In this document: one piece after another, positions 14,444 through 23,225 of the stretch
Numbering within the stretch: the first letter of the stretch is position 1
Layout: each line of letters begins with the position of its first letter
NCBI RefSeq assembly: GCF_000377345.1
Contig: NZ_KB898043.1
Coordinates: 62,001 to 126,000, forward strand
From: Thioalkalivibrio sp. ALJ16
Lineage (GTDB): Bacteria; Pseudomonadota; Gammaproteobacteria; Ectothiorhodospirales; Ectothiorhodospiraceae
DNA length: 64,000 bases
Direction: 5' to 3'
Translations under genes and position numbers: made by a program
The notes under the pieces: model-generated
What the model was told of the DNA's origin: nothing
Database searches by the model: none
What the model saw: the letters and a program-made list of their open reading frames with translations, nothing else

Positions 14444-17236
14444 TCAACGCTGCTCGATGGATGAACCGCGCCCCTGCTGCTGCAGGACCATGGCCTCCAG
14501 GGCGGTGGCGGTATCCGGGTACCCGTAGAGGAAGCCCTGGAAGTGGCGGCACCCGAGGCCAAACAGGAAGGCGCGCTGCTGTTCGTTTTCCACCCCCTCG
14601 GCGATAACGTCCAGGTCCAGGGTGTTCGCTAGATTCACCACCATCTGGGCGATGGCGGCATCATTGGTGTCGTCCAGCACGTCCCGCACGAAGGACTGGT
14701 CGATCTTGAGCTGGGCCAGGGGCAGACGTTTGAGATAGGCCAGCGAGGAATATCCCGTGCCGAAGTCGTCCAGCGCGAACTCGATCCCGAGCGTCCGCAG
14801 TTCCTCGATGTGCGCGATTACCGTCTCGACGTTGTCGAGCAGCATGCTCTCGGTAAGCTCCAGCTTGAGCCGGTAGCCCGGAGCACCGGTACTGACCAGC
14901 GTCTCGGTGAGGTCGGCTACAAAGCGCTTGTGCCGGAACTGGCGGGCACTGACGTTCACCGAGAGGGTCAGTTCACGAAATTCCGGTTTTTGCTGCCAGG
15001 CCGCCAGTTGCTCGCAGGCTATGTACAGCACCTTGCGCCCGATCGGCACGATCAGTCCGGTCTGCTCGGCGACCGGGATGAACTCGGACGGCGAGACGGC
15101 CCCGCGCTCCGGGTGATTCCAGCGCAGCAGCAGTTCCGCACCGATAACCGCCCCATTGGCCTCCACCTGCGGCTGGTACTGCACCGAGAAGGCATCCGCA
15201 TCGAGTGCGTGGCGCAGTTCGCTTTCCAGCTCGAAGCGCGCCTCGACCGCGCGGTGCAGGTCGGGGTCGTAGAAGCGCAGCGTATTGCGCCCGGCGTTCT
15301 TGGCCCGGTACATGGCCAGGTCGGCCTGTTTCAGGATCTCTTCCACGCCGAGTTGGCGGCCGCTGAACAGGGTGGCACCGATACTGGGCGTGATGTGCCG
15401 TTTCTGCCCGGCCAGATCGAACGGTGTGCGCAGGATCTCGATCAGCTTGCGGCCGACGGCCTCGGCCTGGGTGGCGGCCCGTGCCGGGTCGCGGTGGAGA
15501 TCGTTGAGGATCACCACGAACTCATCGCCGCCCAGGCGTGCCAGGGTGTCGGCCTCGCGCACCGAGTCCAGCATGCGCTCCGCCACCTGACGCAGCAGGT
15601 CATCGCCGACGGCGTGGCCCAGGGTGTCGTTGATGTCCTTGAAGTTGTCCAGATCGATGAACAGCAGCGCCCCGTGCAGGTTCGTGCGTTCGGTGTTGGC
15701 CAGGGTCTGACTCAGGCGGTCGTGGAGCAGTGTGCGGTTGGGCAGGTGGGTGAGCCCGTCAAAGAATGCCAGCCGCCGGATCTCGTCTTCGGCCTCCTTG
15801 CGGTCGGAGATGTCGGTCATCGTGCCGAAGGTCGCGGTCACGCGCCCACCGTCGTCGAAGCGGGCGCTGGCGTAGACATTCACCCAGCGCACCTCGCCGT
15901 CGCGTGTCTGCAGGCGGATCTCCTCGGACTGGGCGTGCGAGCTGCCCTCCAGCAGGCTGGCGCAGAAGTGGTGGGTGTCTTCGCGGTCTTCCGGGGCCAC
16001 AAAGTTGCATATTGGCTGGCCAAGGGTCTGTTCGACACTGAAGCCGGTCAGGGACTCCCAGGCGGGGTTCAGCAGGGTCAGGTGGCCTTCGGCATTGGTT
16101 CGGAAGATGACTTCCGAGATGTGATCCACCACATCGCGATAGCGGTTCTCGCTTTCCGCCAGCGCATCGCTGGTGCGCCGGTGCGCGGTGATGTCCAGCG
16201 TAAGCCCGCGCAGGCTCTCGCGCCCATCGCCGTCGTGCGCCCAGGACAGGATGTCGCGCAGCCAGATCCACTGCCCGTCACGATGGGCAAAGCGGTAGTC
16301 GACCGAGCGCGGGGCCTCGCGGCTTTCGCGTGCCGCGTTCTGGACGCGCGGGAGGTCAACGGGATGGATGTGCCGCGCACGGAGTTCGCCCCGCCCCAGG
16401 TTGCGCGCCGGGAACCCGAGCAGCCGACGGGTGTCGCCGGCCACGAACTCCCATTCGTGGGTGCCGGGGTTGGCCTCCCAGAGGATGGCGTTGGCGCCAC
16501 CGAGCATGGATTCCAGACGTGCGACCGACCGGTTGAGCTGCTGATTCTGTTGTTCCAGCGCGGCCTGGGTGGAACCGAGGTGGGCGGCGACGTCGTTGAT
16601 GGTGCGTGCGAGGTCGCCGAACTCGTCGTTCGAACGCACGCGGATGCGGTGGTCCAGGCGCCCGCTCTGCAGGGCTTTCCCGCCCTGGTTAAGCAGGCGT
16701 AGACGGCGGGTGACCACCAGACTGAATACGATCGCGGCAACCATGGACAGCAAAAGAACGCCGATGGCCAGAGTGACATTGCGCTGCAGAAGATTGGTGG
16801 ACATGGCGTCGATGGCATTTGTGGAGTATCCGACCGCGAGGGAACCCAGTGGCTGGCCGGCCAGTTCGATCTCCTTGAATACCTCGATCTGTCCGGGGGC
16901 GGTGCGAATGTGGCCTGGTTGCTCGGGAAGCGCCTCCGGCGAGATGCCCGAGGAGGCCATCGGTTGATCCTGAGCATCGAGCACGACTGCGTAAAGCACG
17001 TTGGAGTCGCCCGCGACCAGATCCAGCAGGTCCTGCAGCATCTCCGGGTCGGCGTATGCCAGCCCTGGGGTCAGCGCGCTGGACAAAAGGCGTCCCTGTT
17101 GCTCGGCAAAGCGCTCCAGCATCTGCGACTGGTTTTGCTGCACCTGGGAGATGCCACTGAACATCAGCGCGACAACCATCACGACCTGGATCGCGACGGT
17201 GCCAATGATGATCTGCCAGGCGAAATTCAGGCGCAT
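14444..17236 (-). CDS. Membrane sensor with HAMP, two PAS, GGDEF and EAL domains
   Basis: 930 aa. Membrane helix about 7-29, periplasmic sensor region about 30-150, second helix about 152-172, HAMP about 173-225, PAS domains about 250-355 and 362-485, GGDEF about 490-655, EAL about 670-920. The cyclase motif is intact (GGDEF, about 569-573) with an inhibitory I-site READ five residues before it. The phosphodiesterase motif reads ELL in place of EAL but keeps the Glu; VNVSAR, ELTES, DDFGTGYSS, KIDQSF and AEGVE are also present, so both activities are possible. It would make or break cyclic di-GMP in response to a periplasmic and perhaps redox signal. The PhnD-like binding protein 200 bases upstream on the same strand is a possible sensory partner. 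Confidence 0.92.
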   Translation of the reverse strand: MRLNFAWQIIIGTVAIQVVMVVALMFSGISQVQQNQSQMLERFAEQQGRLLSSALTPGLAYADPEMLQDLLDLVAGDSNVLYAVVLDAQDQPMASSGISPEALPEQPGHIRTAPGQIEVFKEIELAGQPLGSLAVGYSTNAIDAMSTNLLQRNVTLAIGVLLLSMVAAIVFSLVVTRRLRLLNQGGKALQSGRLDHRIRVRSNDEFGDLARTINDVAAHLGSTQAALEQQNQQLNRSVARLESMLGGANAILWEANPGTHEWEFVAGDTRRLLGFPARNLGRGELRARHIHPVDLPRVQNAARESREAPRSVDYRFAHRDGQWIWLRDILSWAHDGDGRESLRGLTLDITAHRRTSDALAESENRYRDVVDHISEVIFRTNAEGHLTLLNPAWESLTGFSVEQTLGQPICNFVAPEDREDTHHFCASLLEGSSHAQSEEIRLQTRDGEVRWVNVYASARFDDGGRVTATFGTMTDISDRKEAEDEIRRLAFFDGLTHLPNRTLLHDRLSQTLANTERTNLHGALLFIDLDNFKDINDTLGHAVGDDLLRQVAERMLDSVREADTLARLGGDEFVVILNDLHRDPARAATQAEAVGRKLIEILRTPFDLAGQKRHITPSIGATLFSGRQLGVEEILKQADLAMYRAKNAGRNTLRFYDPDLHRAVEARFELESELRHALDADAFSVQYQPQVEANGAVIGAELLLRWNHPERGAVSPSEFIPVAEQTGLIVPIGRKVLYIACEQLAAWQQKPEFRELTLSVNVSARQFRHKRFVADLTETLVSTGAPGYRLKLELTESMLLDNVETVIAHIEELRTLGIEFALDDFGTGYSSLAYLKRLPLAQLKIDQSFVRDVLDDTNDAAIAQMVVNLANTLDLDVIAEGVENEQQRAFLFGLGCRHFQGFLYGYPDTATALEAMVLQQQGRGSSIEQR

Positions 17237-17436
17237 ACGGAACCGTCTAGCCGTGCTGTTGTGGCAAGACTATTGAAGGGCGAAGCTTGCTTTTGGCTGA
17301 GTCGGTGAGCGTCATGAGGGGGTCTTTGGCTGGATATGCGCCAGTGCACGCGGTCAAGCGGTGTGTGAACCGAGACGTGCATTCTACGGGGAGTTTGTGG
17401 TGGCTGCCCATGATGGAGCACAAAGACCGGGTGCCT

Positions 17437-18372
17437 TCAGTGAGTCATTGCGTCTCGCATGGACGGAAGTTGTCTTTGGAAGGTGTCGGGACGAAAAGGC
17501 CGATAGTCGCTCTCCTCAACCGTAATAAAGCCACGGTGGCGGATCTTCTGGAGTACCTCTTGCCCCTCAGGAGTTTTACGCAGCCCGATCAGGCGCTCCT
17601 CCAATTCTGGCGAGCCCAGCAGCACATCGTTGCTGGCAAGCAGGGTCATTCCCGGGAAACTGGGCGAATTGGCAATGATCCGAACGAGGGTGCCATCACC
17701 CAGCGACATCAAACGCTGGACCGTGGTGTCATGGGGTAGTCGTGCGATCAGATCGCCGTCGGTCACGACCACGAGGGCATCGGCTTCCCCGCGAGCAAAC
17801 GTAGTCAATGCCCCGGAGTGGTGATGGTGGTGTCGCACCGTCGGGGCTGAGGACCCATACGGCCATTCGAGATACGAAAGCGTGTATTTCAGAAAAGCGG
17901 CCGCAAGACTTTCCTCGAAAGGGGCCGCGATCGTCGTATCCGCCAGGTCTTCTATTTGGGTGAACTGAGCTTCCGACCTGACCACGAGCACGATCGCGAG
18001 TCGATCGACTGTGGCTGCGACTGGACGGTAGCCCGTTTCTTCCGTAAGCAGGGGCACAACGTGCGGCGATGTAAAGACGAAGTCGTAGCGCTCGGCTGCG
18101 ATCCTTCGGAGGAAGGCGCTGCGTGTGCGCGCTGATTGAAGTTGGACGGGCTCACCGATCTGTTCCGCAAGCCAGTCACGAAGTGGCGCGTAGCGCTCGA
18201 AGAGTGCTGGAGGGCTGAGAAATGGCTGTATACCCAGCGAACGTGTCTCAGATCCATGTGCGGGCATATGGGCAAGGAGCAGCAGGGCGAGCAAGCAGGC
18301 GACGGTCCCCGGGATACGGAGAGATGGGCGTGATACCGAAAGCCCCAAATGAAACGCAGAAACCTTGGACAT
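17437..18372 (-). CDS. PhnD-type periplasmic substrate-binding protein
   Basis: 311 aa with an N-terminal hydrophobic signal segment (about 22-36, possible cleavage after AHG). The body matches the phosphate/phosphonate-binding PhnD-like family: GIQPFLSPPALFERYAPL at the start of the mature protein, YDFVFTSPH and DLADTTIAAP. A run of five His (181-185) lies in the loop before SGALTTFARGEADA, where family members usually have a ligand-contacting SH motif. No permease or ATPase gene is near. With the GGDEF-EAL gene next on the same strand, it may feed ligand information to that sensor instead of a transporter (inference). Confidence 0.8.
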   Translation of the reverse strand: MSKVSAFHLGLSVSRPSLRIPGTVACLLALLLLAHMPAHGSETRSLGIQPFLSPPALFERYAPLRDWLAEQIGEPVQLQSARTRSAFLRRIAAERYDFVFTSPHVVPLLTEETGYRPVAATVDRLAIVLVVRSEAQFTQIEDLADTTIAAPFEESLAAAFLKYTLSYLEWPYGSSAPTVRHHHHHSGALTTFARGEADALVVVTDGDLIARLPHDTTVQRLMSLGDGTLVRIIANSPSFPGMTLLASNDVLLGSPELEERLIGLRKTPEGQEVLQKIRHRGFITVEESDYRPFRPDTFQRQLPSMRDAMTH

Positions 18373-18694
18373 GATCAGTGTGCCACCTCTCGCAGAGGAG
18401 CAGATGCGCTCGTGCGCATCTCCTAATTAAACCTGTAGCAGAGCTGTTGGGCTTATACCAGAAGCGGGAAGCGATCCGCGCTAAGGCAGCGCGGGTTTTG
18501 ACCGGGACTGCCTTGATAGTCGGAAAAATGACGGTTTTGGAGGCTGACCGCGATTGTCGAAGGGTGCTTGTGTCAATAAATTATCGAGCGGTTGATTGCG
18601 GGCGCCGCCTCTGATCGTGCCGTATCGACTGGCTTGTTTCTTGCTCAGGCCGTGGAGTGATGAACGCGTGTCCCACGCTATGGCAGGAGAAGTT
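18373..18694. other. Divergent intergenic region between the PhnD-like and ZorA-like genes
   Basis: 322 bases without a convincing gene. It is AT-richer than its surroundings and holds a perfect 8-base stem with a 4-base loop (AGATGCGC, 18402-18409; GCGCATCT, 18414-18421) in the leader of the PhnD-like gene. A stretch around 18554-18585 (TTGTCG, later AATAAATTAT) could be a promoter towards the ZorA-like gene. A 78-codon frame at 18378-18614 shows no family features. Confidence 0.5.
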
Positions 18695-19756
18695 ATGACA
18701 GCGACACTTGACCGGATTGCCGAGGCCCTGCTGGCGACGCTGCAGGGCATGAGCCCGATGACCGTGATCGGGTTGTTTACGCTGTTGCTGTTCGCGCTGT
18801 TTCTGCTGGCGCTGCTGGCGACCGCCCTGCGCCGTGCACGCGCCCTGCAGGGGGCGGCGCCGGCCCTGCTGACGACGCTGGGGATTCTCGGAACCTTCCT
18901 GGGGGTGGCGATCGGATTGCTGGACTTTGACTCCGGCCGCGTGGAGGCGAGCATCCCGGCGCTGCTGGAGGGGCTCAAGCTGGCGTTTGTCACCAGCATC
19001 GTGGGCATCCTGCTGTCGGCGGTGCTCCGCCTGGTTCAGGTGCTGACGCCGGGGCACGGTACGCAGGCCGCGGCCACCGCTGTTGATCCGGATACCGGTC
19101 CCCGGGGGGAAGCGGCGGGCAGGGCCGAGATGCTGCAACTGCTGGCGCAGCAGCGCGATGCCGCGCTGGGCACGGCGGAGGCGGTACGGGTGCTTGACCA
19201 GCGGCTGGAGACGCGGCTCGATCACCAGCATCAGGCCCTGCTCGCGGCGCTGGACGCGATGGCCGAGCGTTTGACCGAGCTGAGCAGCACCCATCTGGTC
19301 GAGGCACTGGAGCGGGTGATCCACGATTTCAACAGCCGGCTCGGCGAGCAGTTTGGCGAGAATTTCCGCCGTCTGGATGCCTCGGTGGAGCGCCTGGTCG
19401 AGTGGCAGGAACGTTACCGGGAGCAGATGGACAGTCTGCAGCGGGCCTTTGAACAGGCACGTAGCGGGGTCGAGCAGACCGAGCAGACCCTCGAGCGCAT
19501 GACCGGGCAGGCCCTGCAGATCACCCGTCACGTCGAGGATCAGGAGGCGACGCTGGCCAGCCTGCGGCGCGAGACGGTCGAGCTGGAGGCGCTGCTCGGC
19601 AGCATCGCGGCGTTGCGCGACCGCGCCACGGAGGCCTTCCCGGCGATGGATGCGCGTCTGGAAGCGATGCTCGAGAGCATTGAAAACGCGGTACAGGCGG
19701 GGCAGTCCGCGCAGCGCCGCCACCGCGGGCTGGCCGCGGCAGAAGGGGCGGTTTGA
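18695..19756 (+). CDS. ZorA-like MotA/TolQ/ExbB proton-channel protein with coiled-coil tail
   Basis: 353 aa from the ATG at 18695, chosen for GGAGAAG just upstream; the frame is open 33 codons further. Three membrane helices at about 21-44, 55-76 and 89-116. TLGILGTFLG (61-70) and IPALLEGLKLAFVTSIVG (87-104) are the MotA/TolQ/ExbB channel signatures. From about 170 to the end the sequence is heptad-like coiled coil rich in Glu, Gln and Arg, predicted to project into the cytoplasm, as in ZorA but shorter. It overlaps the MotB-like gene. Together they would form an ion-driven rotary or pumping complex across the inner membrane. No ZorC, ZorD or ZorE gene is near, so membership in a defence system is not shown. 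Confidence 0.82.
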   Translation: MTATLDRIAEALLATLQGMSPMTVIGLFTLLLFALFLLALLATALRRARALQGAAPALLTTLGILGTFLGVAIGLLDFDSGRVEASIPALLEGLKLAFVTSIVGILLSAVLRLVQVLTPGHGTQAAATAVDPDTGPRGEAAGRAEMLQLLAQQRDAALGTAEAVRVLDQRLETRLDHQHQALLAALDAMAERLTELSSTHLVEALERVIHDFNSRLGEQFGENFRRLDASVERLVEWQERYREQMDSLQRAFEQARSGVEQTEQTLERMTGQALQITRHVEDQEATLASLRRETVELEALLGSIAALRDRATEAFPAMDARLEAMLESIENAVQAGQSAQRRHRGLAAAEGAV

Positions 19757-20478
19757 TGCTGTCCTGGGTGGCGGGCGCCCGGCGTGACTCGCGTGGCGGC
19801 GCGGCCGGTCACGAAGCGGATCAGGGTTCGCACTGGCTTGCGGTAGCGGACCTGATGGCGGCGCTGATGATGATCTTCCTGTTCCTGGCGCTGCTGCACA
19901 TGGTGCAGGTGGAGCGCGAGAGCGCGGCGCATACCGAGGTTCGCGACGAGGCAGCGGCACTGCGCGCGGCAATCTATTCCGTGCTGGAGGCGGAATTCCG
20001 CGAGGATCTGCCGCGCTGGAATGCGGAGCTGGATCGCGACAGCCTGACCCTGCGTTTCCGCGAGCCCGAGGTCCTGTTCGAGCGCAGCTCGGCGCGCATT
20101 CGGCCGCGTTTCGAGGCCATCCTGGAGGACTTTATCCCGCGCTACGCGGAGCAGCTGCGGCCGTTTGCGGAGGTCATCCGCGAGGTCCGGATCGAGGGGC
20201 ATACCTCCAGCGAATGGGCCGGCAGCGAGGACGAGCTGGAGTCCTATTTTGGCAATATGGACCTGAGCCAGCGGCGCACGCGGGCGGTGCTGGAATACGC
20301 CTACCAGCTGGAGCCGCTGCGGGAGGACGACTGGTTTCGGTCACGTGTGGCCGCGGTGGGCCTGTCGTCTTCGCGGCGCATCCTGGATGCCGCGGGCGAG
20401 GAGGATCGGGCGGCTTCGCGACGGGTGGAATTCAGTGTGCTCACCGATTTCGAGACGCGCCTGCTGGGCGGCGGCTGA
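19756..20478 (+). CDS. ZorB-like MotB/OmpA-type motor protein
   Basis: 240 aa; its ATG overlaps the stop of the ZorA-like gene (TGATG). One membrane helix at about 28-48 contains Asp32 in VADLMAALMM, the position of the conserved ion-carrying Asp in MotB, TolR and ExbD. The periplasmic part (about 90-235) has OmpA-type peptidoglycan-binding features: IEGHTS, LSQRRTRAV and RRVEF. It would anchor the complex to the cell wall while the ZorA-like ring surrounds the helices. A loop (about 155-165, EDELESYFG) interrupts the OmpA core after IEGHTS, a trait shared with ZorB-like proteins. Flagellar motB is unlikely because no flagellar genes are near. Confidence 0.82.
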   Translation: MLSWVAGARRDSRGGAAGHEADQGSHWLAVADLMAALMMIFLFLALLHMVQVERESAAHTEVRDEAAALRAAIYSVLEAEFREDLPRWNAELDRDSLTLRFREPEVLFERSSARIRPRFEAILEDFIPRYAEQLRPFAEVIREVRIEGHTSSEWAGSEDELESYFGNMDLSQRRTRAVLEYAYQLEPLREDDWFRSRVAAVGLSSSRRILDAAGEEDRAASRRVEFSVLTDFETRLLGGG

Positions 20479-20503
20479 GCGTCAAGGCACCACGGGTTGA
20501 GGC

Positions 20504-23179
20504 TCAGATCGCCGCCAGCAGCGCCTCGCGCAGCTTTTTCTGCTCTTCGCTGTCGAGCGGCTGTCGGCCGGGCCGGCTGAGCAGGAAGCTGTCCTCGACC
20601 TGCTCGCCAGCGGTGGCGATCCGGGCCGTACTGACATCGATGCCCTGTTCCGCAAGGATGTGTCCGATAGTGGATAGCAGGCCGGGACGGTCCAGGGCGC
20701 GCAGGCGCATGCGTGTCGCCTGACCGCTAGAGGCGGGCTCGAATTCGATGCGGGTGTCGACGTCAAAATGCTTCAGTCGGCGTGGAAGCTGGCGGCTGAC
20801 CGGGGTACTGGGGCCGTCGCTGTGGCGCAGTTCCCGTTCCAGGCTTGTGCGGATTTCCTCGCAGCGGTAGCCGGCGTCCACCGTCTGTCCGCCGCCGCTC
20901 TCGAGTACCAGGAAGGTATCCAGTGTCCGGCCGCTGGCGGTGGTGATGATGCGGGCATCCACGATATCGAGGCCCAGCTGGGTCAGGGTGCTGGTGATGC
21001 GCGCGAAGATCTGCGGGTGGTCGTCGGCGCAGACGAAGATCTCGGTACTTCCGCGCGAGGTCTTGGGCCGGACCAGGATCAGCGGGAGCTCGGTGGCGGC
21101 GGGCGACAGCAGGGCCTGGCCGTGCCAGGCGATCTCGTCGGCCGAATGGCGCAGGAAATACTCGTCATCCAGTTCGTCCCAGAGGGCGCGTGCGCGCTCG
21201 CTGTCGAATCCCTGGTGCTGAAGCTGCTCCAGCGCCTCGGAGCGGGTTTGGTGGATCTGTTCTTCCAGATCGGGGGGCGTGTCCAGGCCGCGCTCCAGTA
21301 ACGTGCGGGTCGCGTGATACAGGGTCTGCAGCAGGGAGTCCTTCCAGCTGTTCCAGAGCTCCGGGTTGGTCCCGCGGATGTCGGCGATGGTGAGGAGATA
21401 CAGGAGGTCCAGGCGCTCGCGTGTGCGGACCTCACGGGCAAAGCCAAGCACGACCTCGGGGTCGGAGATGTCCTTGCGCTGCGCCGTCAGCGACATCAGC
21501 AGGTGCGAGCGCACCAGCCATGCAACGGTGCTGGCATCCGCGTCCGAGAGGTCGTGCTGCTGGCAGAAGTGCAGTGCGTCGTGGGCCCCGAGTTCGGAAT
21601 GGTCGCCGCCGCGACCCTTGGCGATGTCGTGGAACAGGGCGGCGAGGACCAGGCGTTCCGGGCGTTCCAGGTCGGCGTGAATGCGACTGGCCAGTGGCTG
21701 TTCGTGGGCGAACTCCGGCAATGCCAGGCGCCGCGCATTGCGCACCACATTAAGGGTGTGTTCGTCGACGGTGTAGGCGTGAAACAGGTCGTACTGCATG
21801 CGGCCGATAATGCGGCCGAACGCGGGCAGGTAGTTGCCCAGCACGCCGTAGCGGTTCATGCGCCGGAGCTGGCTGGTGATGCCACGCGGGGCCCGCAGGA
21901 TGTCCATGAACAGGGCGCGGCACACCGGGTTGCGCCGGAAGTGGCCGTCGATCAGGTGGCGGTGGGCGCGGATCAGACGGATAGTGGAGGCGCGTATCCC
22001 CTGGATCTCCGGGTGTTCCTGCAGGAGCCGAAAGACCTCCAGCAGCGCCGGGGGGTAGATCATGAAGACCTGGTCGTGGGCGGCTTCCAGATAGCCGCCA
22101 CGGGTCTGGAAGCGCTGGTGGATGCGCACCGGTTCCTGCAGTGATCGCGGGTCGTCGAGGATGGCCTCGTTGAAGTGCTGCAGGAGCAGTTCGTTCAGAC
22201 GCTCGAGGTCGTTGATGGTGCGGAAGTAGCGCTGCATGAACTGTTCGACGGCGCGGTTGTGGTTCTGGTCCACGAAGCCGAAGTTGTTTGCAAGCTGGCG
22301 CTGCAGGTCGAACAGCAGGCGATCCTCGCGTCGCCCGGTCAGCATGTGCAGCGCGAAGCGTACCCGCCACAGGAAATTCTGACCCTCCATCATCTCGCGG
22401 AACTCGCCCTCACGCAGGAATCCGAGGGAGACCAGTTCCTCGATGCGCTCGGCCGCGTAATGACGCTTGGTGACCCAGCCGATCATCTGGATGTCGCGCA
22501 GGCCGCCCGGGCCTTCCTTTACGTTTGGTTCCAGGCGATAGGCGGTCTCGCCGAAGCGTCGGTGGCGCGCCTGTTGCTCCGCCAGTTTGGCGGCGTAGAA
22601 GCTGCGCGAATCCCAGATCCGGTCCGGCTCGATGGCGCTGCGAAACTGGTTGAACAGGCCCAGGTGGCCCGCGAGGTAGCGCGCCTCGATGAGGTTGGTG
22701 GCAACCGTGATGTCGTCCCGGGCCTCGCGGGTGCAGTCCTCGATGCTGCGAACGCTGTGGCCGACTTCGATACCGATATCCCAGAGGAAGGTGACGAACT
22801 CGCTGATGCGCTCGAAGTAGGCGCGATCACTGGCGCCTTCCATGATGATCTGGATGTCGATATCGGAGGCGGGGTGCAGCTCGCCGCGCCCGTAGCCCCC
22901 GACCGCGACCAGGCAGAGGTGAGCGTCGTCCGCAAGACCCTTCTGGGCCCAGATCAGCTTGAGCAGTTCGTCGATGCGTTGCGCGTGCCCGTGGATCAGG
23001 TCGGCGATGGGCATGCCGTCACGAAAGCCCTGGTACTGCTGCTCCAGGATGGCCTTGCGGCGGTCGCGGAACAGGGCGATGTTGCCCGGGTTGCGGCTGA
23101 GGCGCTGGTAGTCGTCACCCCAGTCGGGGGTGAAGGCCGGGGTTTCCAGTTCGCCGGGGGTGCTGCCCGCGGGATTCAT
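20504..23179 (-). CDS. glnD: [Protein-PII] uridylyltransferase/uridylyl-removing enzyme
   Basis: 891 aa, standard length. Nucleotidyltransferase motif GGYGRGELHPASDID (about 93-107), GlnD-type linker, HD hydrolase motif FHDIAKGRGGDHSE (about 505-518), and two C-terminal ACT domains (about 705-780 and 815-885) that sense glutamine. GlnD adds or removes UMP on PII proteins and so couples nitrogen status to glutamine synthetase and Ntr regulation. It starts 46 bases after the map stop and is probably transcribed with it. Convergent with the ZorB-like gene. Confidence 0.97.
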   Translation of the reverse strand: MNPAGSTPGELETPAFTPDWGDDYQRLSRNPGNIALFRDRRKAILEQQYQGFRDGMPIADLIHGHAQRIDELLKLIWAQKGLADDAHLCLVAVGGYGRGELHPASDIDIQIIMEGASDRAYFERISEFVTFLWDIGIEVGHSVRSIEDCTREARDDITVATNLIEARYLAGHLGLFNQFRSAIEPDRIWDSRSFYAAKLAEQQARHRRFGETAYRLEPNVKEGPGGLRDIQMIGWVTKRHYAAERIEELVSLGFLREGEFREMMEGQNFLWRVRFALHMLTGRREDRLLFDLQRQLANNFGFVDQNHNRAVEQFMQRYFRTINDLERLNELLLQHFNEAILDDPRSLQEPVRIHQRFQTRGGYLEAAHDQVFMIYPPALLEVFRLLQEHPEIQGIRASTIRLIRAHRHLIDGHFRRNPVCRALFMDILRAPRGITSQLRRMNRYGVLGNYLPAFGRIIGRMQYDLFHAYTVDEHTLNVVRNARRLALPEFAHEQPLASRIHADLERPERLVLAALFHDIAKGRGGDHSELGAHDALHFCQQHDLSDADASTVAWLVRSHLLMSLTAQRKDISDPEVVLGFAREVRTRERLDLLYLLTIADIRGTNPELWNSWKDSLLQTLYHATRTLLERGLDTPPDLEEQIHQTRSEALEQLQHQGFDSERARALWDELDDEYFLRHSADEIAWHGQALLSPAATELPLILVRPKTSRGSTEIFVCADDHPQIFARITSTLTQLGLDIVDARIITTASGRTLDTFLVLESGGGQTVDAGYRCEEIRTSLERELRHSDGPSTPVSRQLPRRLKHFDVDTRIEFEPASSGQATRMRLRALDRPGLLSTIGHILAEQGIDVSTARIATAGEQVEDSFLLSRPGRQPLDSEEQKKLREALLAAI

Positions 23180-23225
23180 GGGATCTCCTTGGAAAGGGCG
23201 GGCGGGTGCGCGGATCGGGCGGCGA

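Noticed and set aside
17227-17421. 64-residue frame between the PhnD-like and GGDEF-EAL genes
   Set aside because: Composition is not protein-like and it overlaps the start of the GGDEF-EAL gene.
17817-17832. His-codon run as an artificial tag or low-complexity artefact
   Set aside because: It is internal, in frame, uses natural codons and sits in a family ligand loop.
18378-18614. Possible 78-residue gene between the PhnD-like and ZorA-like genes
   Set aside because: No ribosome site, no known domain, and codon use unlike the neighbours.
18695-20478. Calling the MotA/MotB-like pair a complete Zorya defence system
   Set aside because: No ZorC, ZorD or ZorE-type gene is within reach, and no other defence gene is seen. 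The coiled-coil tail is shorter than in typical ZorA.
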